From Silene latifolia (taxonomy: Eukaryota > Streptophyta > Magnoliopsida > Caryophyllales > Caryophyllaceae): DNA of 64,000 nt. Location of the stretch: the NCBI RefSeq assembly GCF_048544455.1, contig NC_133536.1, positions 196,047,325 through 196,111,324 on the forward strand, in the 5' to 3' direction. The translations under genes were made by a program, and so were the position numbers. Shown here piece after piece: positions 46,855-58,537 of this stretch; position 1 is the first letter of the stretch; every line of letters begins with the position of its first letter. Below the pieces are notes generated by a model that ran no database searches, was not told the origin of the DNA, and saw only the letters and a list, made by a program, of their open reading frames with translations.

Positions 46855-47891
46855 ATTTCTACCGTTGTGATCAAAACTACAAATGAATTTATTAGCATTT
46901 GTTTTACATTTTCAATTCGTAATTGAAAATGTTAACATGTGACAAAAAGCTCGTTTGAGCTTGAGCCCATTCAAGTCTATAATGACATGAATTGGCCTAT
47001 CAAACAAGCTCAAAGTGAAGGTCCGACCCAACGCACATGAATGGGCTGTTTTTCTACCGTTGTGATAAACATGCTGTCCTCTAGGTATGCAATATTACTC
47101 TGCCAAGGTGGTAATCTGGTCACTCGAGGTGTTACAAGTCAAGTTAAGGCGTTTTGGGTTATGTCGGATTCAAGTTTGATCGGGTTAGGTTTTTATTTTG
47201 TTCGAGTTGGGTTTACGTTGAGTCACTTATGATTGGGGTTAATCGAGTCAATAACTACAACATGTCGGTATGCTTGATGAGGTTGAGTTTGGTTTGGGTT
47301 CAGGTCAATCATGGGTCGAGTCATTTGTATTGTTGGGTGCAGTTTATAAGTTCAACAACAAGAATCAGGAATAATGACAATAAAAATTTATGTTTTTCAA
47401 TAAATAAATAAATAAAACAAAAAATGTTATCCCTTCTTTTTCTACCTCTTCTTCAATTTTTACACTAACGATTTCTTTTATATTTTCCGATTTTTTGTAA
47501 AGTACTTTAAAAATATTGTTTATACCATGACACTTTTTGTTATTTTTTTTCAAAAGTATCTAATTTTTAAGTAAATAAAACGCTTTTCTTGAAACCGCCC
47601 GATTCGACAATAAAAACTAACATTATATTGAATTTCAAATTTGACATGAAAATCAAATATTTGAAATGTTTAAAAATTAAAGTTAGCGCCAAGACGAATT
47701 TTCACTTTCCAACATGATTTCAAGACATATATACAATTTTCGACTTTGTGCCAATGCTCGAAATTCAATTCTCTACCTTGGCAGTTGACGCCAACTTTGG
47801 AAATTTAAATTCGGTATGTCGAAACTCAAAATATGTCTTATCATGATAACTAAAAGTGAACATTATATGTTTTGTTATTGAAAATTTAAAT

Positions 47892-48334
47892 GGGAAAATG
47901 CACATGGTGCCCTTGAGGTTTGTCATTTTGCACGATATACCCAAAATTTTGATCCGGAAAACTTTAAGAGGTCATAACTCGTGCTTAAGAGATTGGAATG
48001 TGACGGGTTTTTTTTTCAAATCGATCGTCTTTTCGAGAACTACGATTTGGAAAAAAAAATTGTCGCATTTGGATCCCGTGGCTAGGAGTTTTTGTATGCC
48101 AAAGTTTTTTTGACCGAACAAACTTTGAGTAACCATATCTCTTGGTAATGAATTCCAAACTCGAATTTTTTTTTTTTTCAAATCGTAGTTCTCGAAAAGA
48201 CGATCGATTTGAAAAAAAACCCGTCACATTTCGATCTCTTAAACACGAGTTATGACCTTTTAAAGTTTTCCGGATCAAAATTTTGGGTATATCGTGCAAA
48301 ATGGCAAACTCAAGGGCACCATGTGCATTTTCCC
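47892..48334. mobile_element. Foldback element 2
   Basis: The ends 'gggaaaatgcacatggtgcc' and 'ggcaccatgtgcattttccc' are perfect inverted repeats. The arms ('ttttgatccggaaaacttt', 'gatcgtcttttcgagaacta') remain complementary for about 170 bp around a short loop. No coding sequence. The AT-rich flanks hide the target duplication. Confidence 0.85.
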
Positions 48335-48339
48335 TATTT

Positions 48340-49429
48340 TAAATTTTATATTTTCAAATTAACATTTTAATGTGTTTGGAGTATGGTTATTTATTTAAAT
48401 AAACAAATAGTCAACAAAAATATATGTTGTTCGTCACCTATTAACAATTTACATCTCACCTGTAAATTTATGAAACTATTTCAAACTCGTATGCTTCACA
48501 CAAGCTTCCATGACTATTTATTAACAATACTCGATACTAAGTACCACATTTCATTCACTTCCCGTCTCATTGTAACGTTGTTAATCAACCAATAACATGT
48601 TATAATGTCGTTTGTTGAACCCGAATCGTGTTTCAACGTCTGTAGTACATTGTAAAAGTGTTGCATCATCTTTTTAAATTTTATTCAAATTGTCACGTCA
48701 TCAAATGTACGCCACCGTCTTGATCTGCATGTCACCACCTCGATCTGTGCACCAGGAATACTATACATAATTTACTACCAGTAACATCTCTAAATTTTTT
48801 TATTATGAGATTACATTTTGTCTTGTAAAAAAAATAACAAATATTTTTTTTATCAAATTTATATACCAAAAAAAATTACAAGCAAATTTTAGTTTATTTT
48901 AAAATTTTGTCTGACTATGGGTTGGGTGGAATGAAAATGGGTTCAAGATCAAGTTACAGGTCAGTTCAGTTTGGTTCGGGTCGGGTTGGGTGAAATCGCG
49001 CTTGTGGCGATTCGGGATTCAGGTCGAGTCACAAGTTGGTTGGTTCTTTTCATTTCGGGTTCTATTAGTTTATCGGTTAACCTTCGGATATGTTCAGACC
49101 TATTTAAGTTCATCAAATTTCCGCGTTTTATCAAGTCGGTTCTCGGATAAGTCAGGTCGATTCTTTGAGTTGGGTCTAATTTTTCCAGCTCTAGTTGCAA
49201 CTTGCGAGTAAGTCTCTAAACCGCAGCCCAAATCAGAATACAAAGCCCAACTGAAAAGATCCCTACGGAAATGTCCAAAACATTTTTCAGTATTAAACCA
49301 AGCTGAACTTGTTGCCTTGGAGGGCAAGGCTAAAACTGAAACAGTAAAGAGACAGCTGCCTTGCATTTATTTGTTGTGCAGAAAGCTAGATAGAGAGAGA
49401 GAGAGAGAAAGCTTGCAGAAAGTACAACA
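48340..49429. other. Upstream region of the CZIB gene
   Basis: No other gene is seen. A degenerate 'gggtcgggt' repeat lies at about 48960-49060. A (ga)n tract just before the start codon (about 49391-49410) is typical of plant core promoter or 5' UTR. Confidence 0.4.
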
Positions 49430-49805
49430 ATGGTGAAGTACGAACTCACGATCACAGCTGAAATGGAAAACGTCTCAACTCTTCAACTTATGGGCGGCCT
49501 GCAGGACCCTAACTTCCGCTACTTCTTCAAGGTGATCTCTTTTTTCCTACATTCTCTACTTTTTTTCGGAATTCTCTGTTTTTTTTTTTTTTTTTTTTTT
49601 TTTTTGTTCTGGAATTCTCTTCATTATCGTAAATTCTTTTGTTTCGTTTGTTCCTCCATTTTTCCGAAATTCTCTTAGGTTTTTTTGTTCTGTTTATCCT
49701 TCGTCATGAATATTTCGCTGCACTTGTTTCCAAATTCTCCTCTTCATCGTACATTATTGTGTTTCATCTATGAAATCTTGGCGGAAATTGTGAAAGTTGT
49801 GATTT

Positions 49806-49871
<66 letters not shown>

Positions 49872-51993
49872 CAGAGTCATAGTGATTTTATGTGTGTTTG
49901 TGCGCAGATGGAATGTGAGAGCTGCGGATCAGTGACGGAGAAGGAAAGCTGGGTGTGCTTGAACAAGCAAGTTCTCGTTCCTAAAATCCAGCGCCATGTT
50001 CATCTTCATCAGAAGGTTTATTTCTCTGTCTATAAATTGTTTTCTTCTTCTTCTTCTCGTTACATTCTGTTTTTATCGCTAATTTTTAAATGATTACCAG
50101 GTTATTATGTATATTTCTCAAGCAGTTCATAGATCTACTGCATCTTCTTTGTATTATTGCTTTCAATAATCGTTTTCTTAGGGTTTTCATATTAATTGCG
50201 TCTATGTTGGTTATTATTCTGTTATTCATTGTGAATATAATATTCATACAATCATACTCTGCTCGTATTGTGTTTGATGTTGATCTACCATGCAGTTAGG
50301 TTGTTTTTTGTGTGGTAATATACAGTTTAGGTGATTTTTGTGATGTTTTGTTGCAGTCGCTTGTAACTTGTAATGTTTACCTGAACCATAAATTATGTTC
50401 TCGTCTTTTGAAATGTTGAAATTATGTGGTGCTATAACATACGCCGTAATATTCATGTTTCAAATGTTTACTTGTCAACAGCCTTTGTAATTTTTGAGTT
50501 TGTTGTGGACTGTGTTATTGTTTCAGATGAAATTTATGCTCTTGCGTTTGTGTTTAGGTGTCGGTGGTTGATGTTAGACCTGGTTTTCGTGTCATTTTGC
50601 AGAGTATTTCTCCTTATTTGAATTGATTGTTGTTTGCTGAGTTGTGGCAAACCAATTGTCTTTCTAATTTATTCCTGTAAAAAATTCCCTGATATTTTGA
50701 ATGCAGGCTGTTTATACCTGTGTTGATGTTTATGACTGAAAATTTTGTGTAAACCTGATTGAATGGTACAAAATATTACTATGTGTTTTCTTTGTCCGCT
50801 GTAATCTTTGTGAGTTGTGCTGAAATTATTATAGTTCTATTAATCCCCGAATCTCCTAGTTGCTGTAATAATTGAGCTGCATTTTATTTGCCTATCTCGC
50901 ATCATGTAGCCATATAGGAAGATCTGTCTTGTTCAATTGTGAAGATAATCATCAGATTGCAAACTTTTCATCTTCTCATTGGTGGCAGCTTCGTTTTGAG
51001 TAGTGATGCTAGTGGTGATGTGCTTTTCAATGTAAAACACTAGTTAACTAGAAGGGTATTGAAGTCCCTGAACATATTAGATGCAATTTTCTATGAAATA
51101 GTGCTTTCTTATTGGGGCTCTGTATGTACATAGTGTTGACAACATCGCAACCTTCATTCTTCTCTCTTGTTTTGGGTTTCAGTGCAGGGACTGTGAGAGG
51201 GAGGGTATAATAAGAATGGTACCAATACCACTACAGAAAGATCCTGAGTGGCGATGCTGGGATGAAGCAACTCCCTATACTGATTATCACTATCGAAGAG
51301 GGTTGCCTGTTCCTTTGATGAAGTTTGAATGTGAAGGTCTGGTGCCATTTGATTTCATCCTTAAGGGTCCTCATTGGAGAGTAGAATCAGTAAGTCAACT
51401 CTTTACACTTTTTATGTGCTTTTTGTTTTGTCATTGGAGTACATCATTTAGTTATCTCAGTCCTATAATAAATATTTATTATTTGATGCTGTAGGCAGTA
51501 AGTATAATATGCAGTCCAATCAAACACCTTTAACTTCCCCTTTGATCACTGTAATTCCTTGTTTAATTTCCATTTATACAAGGTTACATGCTTGCTAACA
51601 CCAGAATATGTTCTTTTTATTATCAAAAAAGACTTTAAAGAAAAACCTGTAGTCCTCTTTGGATCAACTCCATTTTTCATTTTGAAAGATTTCAATCAAT
51701 TGACCAGACTTACACTTTGGGTAATCCCCATATAACCCACAAAACCACTCTCATTTGAGCATGATTCCCAATATTGAAGTAATTGTTATACTTGACCTAA
51801 TCGTATTTTCATGCCTATTGGTTTATAACTTGTGCAGAAATCTGGGATTGTTTTTGAGAATATTGACCTGTCAGAGGGAGATTGGGCTGAGTGGGATGAG
51901 AAGATGAATGCGCCTGTGGCAATTACAAACTTCAAATGGAATCCAGATGTGGTGAAGGGATGGGTGTGGTACAGAACTCGCTACTGGAAGTGA
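49430..51993 (+). CDS. CXXC zinc-binding protein (CZIB/UPF0587 family), four exons
   Basis: Exons 49430-49531, 49908-50015, 51183-51389 and 51838-51993 join in frame to 190 codons. All introns are GT..AG, and the frame closes at TGA 51991-51993. The protein begins MVKYELTITAEMENVS and resembles plant homologues of human C1orf123/CZIB, small zinc-binding proteins of poorly known function. Two cysteine pairs, CESC (exon 2) and CRDC (start of exon 3), fit the zinc site. The family's 'F-E/D-C-R/E-G-L-x-P-V/F-DF' signature is present as FECEGLVPFDF, and the 'D-E/W-x-x-DEK' segment as WAEWDEKM. At 190 aa it is longer than the usual 160-165 aa, mainly between the CRDC and FECEG motifs. Intron 1 holds a long T-run and a GTT microsatellite. 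The structure looks functional. Confidence 0.85.
49805..49871 (+). repeat. GTT microsatellite in CZIB intron 1
   Basis: About 21 uninterrupted ttg/gtt triplets, ending roughly 35 bp before the intron's 3' splice site. It forms the long poly-valine/leucine shadow frames. Confidence 0.95.
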
Positions 51994-53400
51994 TCGACAA
52001 CAACACTACTAATCAAGTGAAGTGAAATAAGCAGCCCATGAAATGAAAAGAAGTAACATCAGCTCAAACTTCGTCACTTTAATGTGTTTAACAATTGTGT
52101 CCTATGACCTGTGTTATTGGTGTTATTTGCTGTCGACTTTTATCAGCTATGAAAGTGGTGCTTTAAGACTCTTTTGCTGGTGCTGTGGTTACTCGATTGT
52201 TTTGAATGTTTTCTACTTCAGGATTTTCCTGAACATTAGAGACCTTAGAGTAGATCCCAAGAGGCAAGAGTCACGACTCGCTCGCCCTTGCCTCGCAATA
52301 CTGGGTAGGCCTTGGGTATCTTTAGGGTGATCATATTAGCGGAGGGGATTTGGCTTCTCTTTCGACAATCTGGTACTCAAGCAATTGGTGTTGCGCAATC
52401 TTTTGAAAACAAAAAATTCCACTCATACAACTTACTAGATTTCATGCCCGAGTAGTATCCTAATAGCGGCCGTCAAGAATTTATCGGCGTTGCGCATGTC
52501 ATATTGTAAGTTGTAACGCTGAGTTAAGGTGGATTAATACTTTGTCCGGTGTTATCAAATAAAGGGCACCCGTGAAAACGCAAAAATACGCATAATTGTT
52601 AGTACAAACTAATTAAAGCTCAAATAATCTAAATTAGACATAATAATAAGTATTGAAAAATAATACTCTTCTTTAATTTGCTTGCCTACAAATTTCCAAC
52701 ACTCCTACGAAGTAATTTAATATAGAACTTATGTGTATATAGCTTGATTAGGTCTCTTGAGATACGAGCTCTTTGTAAATTTATTGAGAGACTATTTTAT
52801 AATTTTAAGAAAAAGTAGTACTAAAGATAATAAAACAGGTACAAATCATAATTAAAGATAAAATGGGTACATTTATTATGTAAATAGGTACGAAATTACT
52901 ATCTCACGAACTCATGAATAACAACAAAAGTATCGCGAAATACAAATGAAGTGGTTGAACCTACGTGTATATAACTTTAGCTTAGACCATCCTCAAGCAA
53001 AAGATCGACTTAATCGGGTCAATCAAAATTTTTACTCTTAATCACCCCTTATTAACTTGACCCATTTTCACCCTCTCAACCAGAGGGTCGCCCTAATCTT
53101 TAGCTTAATATTGGATTAAGATGACCTTCCACAAATTGACACCCCCCAATTAACCTTGCTCGGGGGTGGTCTTAGGTGGTTGAAACTTTAAATGTACAAC
53201 CGAACAAAGCAAGGGCTGGAGCCTGGAGGGGCATATTACTCCGTCTGATAGACTGATAGAGGATGTACGAAGTCTGATGAAAATGAGGTTAGCTTTTGGC
53301 TTAAACTATGCTAAGTCAAGGCATGATGAAAATTGGATCCGAGCTTGTATTATTTAATTTTCTGTTTAGAGATCCGTAAAATGTACGGTTAGTTGTAGAC
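51994..53400. other. CZIB 3' flank and intergenic
   Basis: No gene is seen. The first few hundred bases are probably the 3' UTR. The rest is AT-rich non-coding DNA. Confidence 0.4.
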
Positions 53401-53402
53401 GT

Positions 53403-53857
53403 GGCAAAAGCAACCCGACCCGATTGACCCGACTCGAAAAAGCTGACCCGAGACCCGAAGTGACCCGAACTACATCACCCGAATGTAACCCGAAAACCCG
53501 AATTGACCCGACCCGACCCGAACATGACCCGAGCTTTCTTGACCTGAACTGGCCTGATCCGAAAATGACCCGATCCGAAACCACCAAACCCGAAAATGAC
53601 CCGACAAAATATAACTCTAATTGAACCGAAAAGACTTGAAATGACAAGTTCTCTATCATTCATTGACCCGAAAATGACACGACTCGAAACAACCCGACCC
53701 GCTTGACCTGGAACTGACCCGACAACAAACCCGAAACAGACCCGAAACCCGAAATGACCCGTCCCGACCCGAGTTAACCCAAAATCAATGAGAAACCCGA
53801 GCTGACCCGACCCGAATCGACCCGACCCGAACCCGACCCGTTGACCCGTTTTGCCAG
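53403..53857. repeat. ACCCGA minisatellite
   Basis: About 450 bp dominated by irregular 'gacccga' units with short interruptions ('aaaatgacccg', 'aactgacccg'). It is sharply GC-richer than its flanks and yields arginine/proline shadow frames only. Confidence 0.9.
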
Positions 53858-54042
53858 GTCTACTTAGTTGGTAGTTTGTAGTTTGTATTCACTTGTTAAG
53901 TTTTAATGAGAAGTTTACCTTTCACCAAAAAAAAAAAATTGAGATCTATATTACACGTGTATTCGTCTGTAGATTGATACAACTATAGTTTCACTATTTA
54001 CGCTCTTTGATGAGCTTGTATGAGTACTCTTAATATCATTTA

Positions 54043-54248
54043 CCCCTCCGTTCCGGTCAATTGTTGTTCTTTGCTTTTGGCACAAAGACGAAGGAATGGG
54101 AAGATAGCCAATTATAAGATGACAAGTGGCCCAAATTGGGGGTGAAGGATCAAATTACTCATCAAATGCAATCCTAAAATAGAAAAGACAACAATTGACT
54201 GAGACACCCAAAATAGAAACGGGCAGCAAATGACCGGGACAGATGAAA
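54043..54248. mobile_element. Stowaway-type MITE A
   Basis: Begins 'ccctccgttccggtcaatt' after TA and ends near 'tgaccgggacaga'. The internal 'ttgttgtcttt' blocks are inverted. It is related to MITE B; the right end is eroded. Confidence 0.65.
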
Positions 54249-54771
54249 TATCATCTATGTAAGTGTTAAACCATAGGAGTGAGTATATGATTTGTAGTTT
54301 ATCAAACACAAGTACTCTATAAGTAGCTCAACTTTACACTAATAGAATCAAAGTACATGATACGGAGTACAACTTTATAGTTTCACTATTTACGCTCTTT
54401 GATGAGCTTGTATTAGTACTCTTATTATCATCTATCGTTTATGTTTTTTTTTTAATTAACGGAGTTGTTCATTACAAAAGTTAAGGCTTACTCAAGGTAG
54501 TGGTCTACGAAAAGCAAAACTCTAAGTCAAATACATGTGAAATACATACATATATTCATGTACTCGGTATTACTTAGTACTCCGTACTTGAATTGGTTAC
54601 AATTTAAATATGACGCAACTTTTAATTACTCTCTTCGTCACTACCATCTATAATTATAAGGTCATATGCATACGGCTTCCATCGATATTGAGTAGAAAAA
54701 AAGAAGTCAATGAATCATATGTACCTGAAATTTGATGGGAGCATACCATTCTTGCAAAAATACAATACATA

Positions 54772-54979
54772 TTCCCTCTGTCCCGGTCATTTGTTGTCCT
54801 TTTTTTATTTTGGGGTGTCTCAATCATTTGTTGTCCTTTCTATTTTAAGAATGAACTTGATGAGTAATTTAATCATTCTCATTCACTTTGTTCCACTTCT
54901 CAATTGGTTATTAGCCCTCTCCTCTTTCCTTGGTCTTTGTGCCAAAATTAAAAGACAACAATTGACCGGAACGAGGGAG
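54772..54979. mobile_element. Stowaway-type MITE B
   Basis: 208 bp. The left end is 'tccctctgtcccggtcattt' and the right end 'gaccggaacgagggag', flanked by TA at 54770-54771 and 54980-54981. It is a Tc1/mariner-superfamily MITE. Confidence 0.85.
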
Positions 54980-55528
54980 TACAATTTATCACATAAATAA
55001 AGCATTAAATATGAACAAACTACATAATACTCCTTGGGGGATGGATTAGGTAGAATATGAGTTTTAGCTTGTCTAGAATACTACTCCCTTCTATTCTAAA
55101 TAATTCTCCCTATTTCTTTTTTCGTCTATTCACAATACTCTCCCTATTTTTTTATTTGGTAAAGTTTTTTGTTATGAAATGACCATCTTACCCTTACTAC
55201 TTTTCAATAATTACCACCCAACCCACCCTTAACCCATCCTATTATAACACTAACCCAGCCCACTAATCTAACAATCCACTAATCTAACCCAGCCCACCCA
55301 CACTTAACCCTAATTACTCCCGCCTAATATTTTCCGTCCCCTCACAGAAACCCTAACATTCTCTCTCTTTCGCCATTATCCTCCCTCTCATAACCTCTCT
55401 TCCGTCGTTATCTTACCTTCTTATCTTGATCAATCACTAATTTCTTCATCTTATCTTCATCTTTGTCACCATATAATCAATCTATACCATCATCTACATC
55501 ATTACCATCGATTAAATTCAAAAAAAAC

Positions 55529-55924
55529 ATGAAAAAAATTGGGGCTTTTTTGTCTGAAATTGATCTGCGTTATATGGAGAAGTTATATGAAGATTTATAT
55601 ATGGGTGATGAGGAAATGGGGATGAAAGATGACGAAGTTGATGTTGGATTGATTGACGAGGTTGTTGCATGTGCTTCTGATGTTGTTCATTTGACAGTTG
55701 GGGATGAGGAGAGGGACAGGAAGCAAAAGAGGAGAGAAAATGAGAGAAAGGCTAACAGGTGGTTAGCAAGGCGTAAAAAGGATGAGAGTAGAAGACGGTT
55801 TATGGAGGATCTATGTAAATATTGGCCTCAGTTTGAAGTTTTAATGGAGTATGAAGTTGAGGAGATTGCAAGTGATAAGGTTTCTGAGATTGCATGTTGT
55901 TCAGATGTTTCTAATTCAGGATGA
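55529..55924 (+). CDS. Unrecognised 131-aa ORF inside the mariner element
   Basis: From ATG 55529 the frame encodes MKKIGAFLSEIDLRYMEKLY and then acidic and basic segments. An acidic stretch (EDLYMGDEEMGMKDDEVD) is followed by a strongly basic, helix-prone stretch (ERDRKQKRRENERKANRW, LARRKKDESRRRF) that could be a nuclear signal or DNA contact, then CKYWPQFEVLMEYEVEEIAS. The frame is also open upstream to 55463 but without ATG. The ~180 bp before it are pyrimidine-rich ('acattctctctctttcgcc') like a plant 5' UTR. It faces the transposase gene tail to tail. After the stop, another frame continues with SPLITKW and GVLSKYWPG, echoing the KYWP motif, so an intron or a frame loss near the end is possible. 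I do not recognise the family; it may be an element gene or a captured host exon. Confidence 0.55.
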   Translation: MKKIGAFLSEIDLRYMEKLYEDLYMGDEEMGMKDDEVDVGLIDEVVACASDVVHLTVGDEERDRKQKRRENERKANRWLARRKKDESRRRFMEDLCKYWPQFEVLMEYEVEEIASDKVSEIACCSDVSNSG

Positions 55925-56633
55925 TGAATTAGATCCGGTTGCGATACGAGAAAGCCCGTTGATTACAAAATGGTTTATTGGGGTTCTTTCAAAATATTGG
56001 CCTGGTTTTGCTTGATTTACATGAAGATGAAGGGCAAGGGAGGTCGATTTCTTGATCTTTATCTCTAATTAATTACTGTTTTTTTTGTTTGAATGGACTA
56101 GTGATGATAACTGTTTTCGAAAAAAAAATTGACTTTCATCTAAGTGAAACTGCCCAATGATCACTTGTTGAGGGTAGTGTTTAGCCTTCAACGTTGATGT
56201 ACACGCACTACGCCACCACCATTTGTTGTGAAGAGGCTGTGCATGTACAACAATATTGAGAGTATTGTTTACTAAAGCTGATTGACTGAATTGCTCATGT
56301 TTCATGTTAATATCCATAGTGCCATAAACCGAATAATAGAAAAGTAGTGCAAAGTTCAAAATGAAATGCTTCAACAGACTTTACAAAATGTGTTTTTGCT
56401 TGATTCATGCTTGCTTTTGCTTTGGTTTGTTTGTCTTTTTTCGCATGATTCTTTCTTTGTTTCCACATTCTTCTTTGCTTTTTCTCTGGATTGTTTGCTT
56501 TGATCTTCTGGAATGTTTACTTGTTTTTCTCCTTTCTTCATCTCGAATCTACGCCGACAAAGAGTACACATCTAATCTTTGACATACAAAAAACTGTCCA
56601 AAAGTTGTCAAAATCTTTGTTGCTTTGGATTGT

Positions 56634-58108
56634 TTACTTAGTAATGTTACCAACAGGGGCATTGTTCCCCTGTTGGTTCATTACTACCCCGCCTATGTTC
56701 GATAATGTTACCAACAGTGCATTGTCTCCTGTTGGTTCATTACTGGTTCCACTGCTGCTTGCTATATCCCCTGCATTCTCTGATAATATGCTTAATGAAT
56801 TCACCAATTCACTTATGGTGGTTGCATCACCAACATTCTGAACATATTGTATGCATTCTTTCACTAAATCCATGTTAGCATTAAGATATTCAGGAAGTAA
56901 ACCAGCTGCTGCTAGTTTAGTCTTATGCATATGTGGCACTGAATAATCTATGCCATCTTTTTTTTTCATAATTTCAAGCATACATGCCTGCACTGTAATC
57001 CAAACATATTTGAGTTTGAGTGAATCTTGTTCTATATATGCAGTCAATGTGTTTTGAATAAGTTCATCCAACTTGATTGACTTTTTTTTTTGTTGGAGTG
57101 ATTGTATTGATTTAAAAAATCCCAAATCCAAGACATTTAAGTCTGGTGAATTGGGTGTCTGATAAACCAATTCAATACGCCAACCATCTGTTGTTGCTGC
57201 CTTCTTAAAATCAGGATCATCATTGTTAATATGTGGTCGTGCATTATCTTGTTGAATGATAACATGTTTACCTAGACATGAAGGCCATTTAGCCTTTATT
57301 GCTGGCAACACTGAGTTAATAACCATATCTCTAGTAACTTGCTTGTTTATAGACTCTATGCACTTGGTTTCAAGTGTTCCTGCTGCTCTATTTTTTGAAT
57401 TTCTAACTGCTGGAACTTGGCTAACAAATGGCCAAATTCCTAACTTCCCATCAAAAATGAGATCACCATTTGCAGCATACTTTGGTCTAGCAACAGCACA
57501 CATGAACATTACCTTTTCAATGAATGTTTTAGATTGCACACATCTATGGGGTTCAATTTCCCCCTTAGCCAAGTAAAACCTTGTTGATGGTTTAGTTTTA
57601 GAAAACCATTTTTCATCCATATGAATGATATTGCTTTGATCTTTGAAAACCACTCTTTTAGTTACTTCATGATATTGTAAATGTTGAAGACTGAAAATTA
57701 ATCTAGCAAGTTTGTTTTTATCAGTCAAACCTGGTTTCAATGCATTTGTGTGCCCCCTTATTTGCTTTGACATGACCCATCTTGATATGGTTGACTGGCT
57801 TACCCCTAATTGTTCAGAAAGTGAGTGTTGTGTGGTTCTCTTAAGAAGCTCAATTGACATGAGCTTCTCATTGTCTAACACCACCCTGCCAATTTTTCTG
57901 CTTCCTTTCTTTAGGCTGTTGACATTGACTAGTATATTTGACCTCCTCTGTGACCTTGCTAGATTCCACACCTCAGTTATAGTCTTCCCGCAAACCGAGT
58001 ATTTTGTCGCGCTTTCTTCATTACCCCATAGTGTGGTTTTCCATCAGTGCTGTTTTCTAAAAGTGTTTCAAGAATTTTAGATTTTTCTAAGTTAGTGAGA
58101 TTTTTCAT
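56634..58108 (-). pseudogene. Mariner transposase (DD39D), one apparent frameshift
   Basis: The main frame (57971 to 56634) has a helix-turn-helix (SLSEQLGVSQSTISRWV) and the catalytic acids in HMDEKWF, QQDNARPH and NSPDLNVLDLGFF. The second and third D are 39 residues apart, the plant MLE signature. The true N-terminus reads MKNLTNLEKSKILETLLENS from ATG 58108 in another frame; it passes into the main frame near 58020 (KYSVCGKTITEVWNLARSQ). The 1475-bp span is one base short of a whole number of codons, so a single-base loss is likely. The rest is open for 445 codons. The enzyme would cut and paste TA-flanked elements, and could act on Stowaway MITEs if whole. Confidence 0.85.
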
Positions 58109-58537
58109 TGAATGCTCCTGATTTTTTTGTTTGAAAGGTGTTTATGTGAAAGGTATTCTTTGGACTCTTGCTGATAAATGACCCCCCCTAAATATCCATT
58201 CTATTTATAGCACAAAGAACTTTTCACTATTTTAAAATTTTGGTTTAGGCGCAAAAATGAAACTTGTTTGTATTTTGGCTCCATATTTGAATTTTGGTGC
58301 CAAATTTCAGACTTGGTGCAAGGATATGTAACATTTGACAGAGTTTTTGGGTTAACTTAGCTTAAGGGACTACTCAAATGGGCCATTCAAGAAATGATGA
58401 AGGAAATCTATGGTTAATCTGAAGTCCATCTGTTACTAATTCTTGTAAAAAAAATCTGAAGTCCATATTGTTCTGTAATTTTAATTTTACGCTTAATGTA
58501 ATTTTATTAGTTCATGTAATTTTATTAGTTCATGTAA

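Noticed and set aside
47972-48299. Paired frames of about 70-104 aa on both strands
   Set aside because: They are the two arms of the foldback element read in opposite directions.
49685-50093. Poly-valine and poly-leucine frames
   Set aside because: They come from the GTT microsatellite in CZIB intron 1.
53366-53663. Frames of 60-97 aa on both strands
   Set aside because: They are translations of the ACCCGA minisatellite.
57256-58080. Plus-strand frames of 106 and 122 aa
   Set aside because: They are antisense to the mariner transposase.
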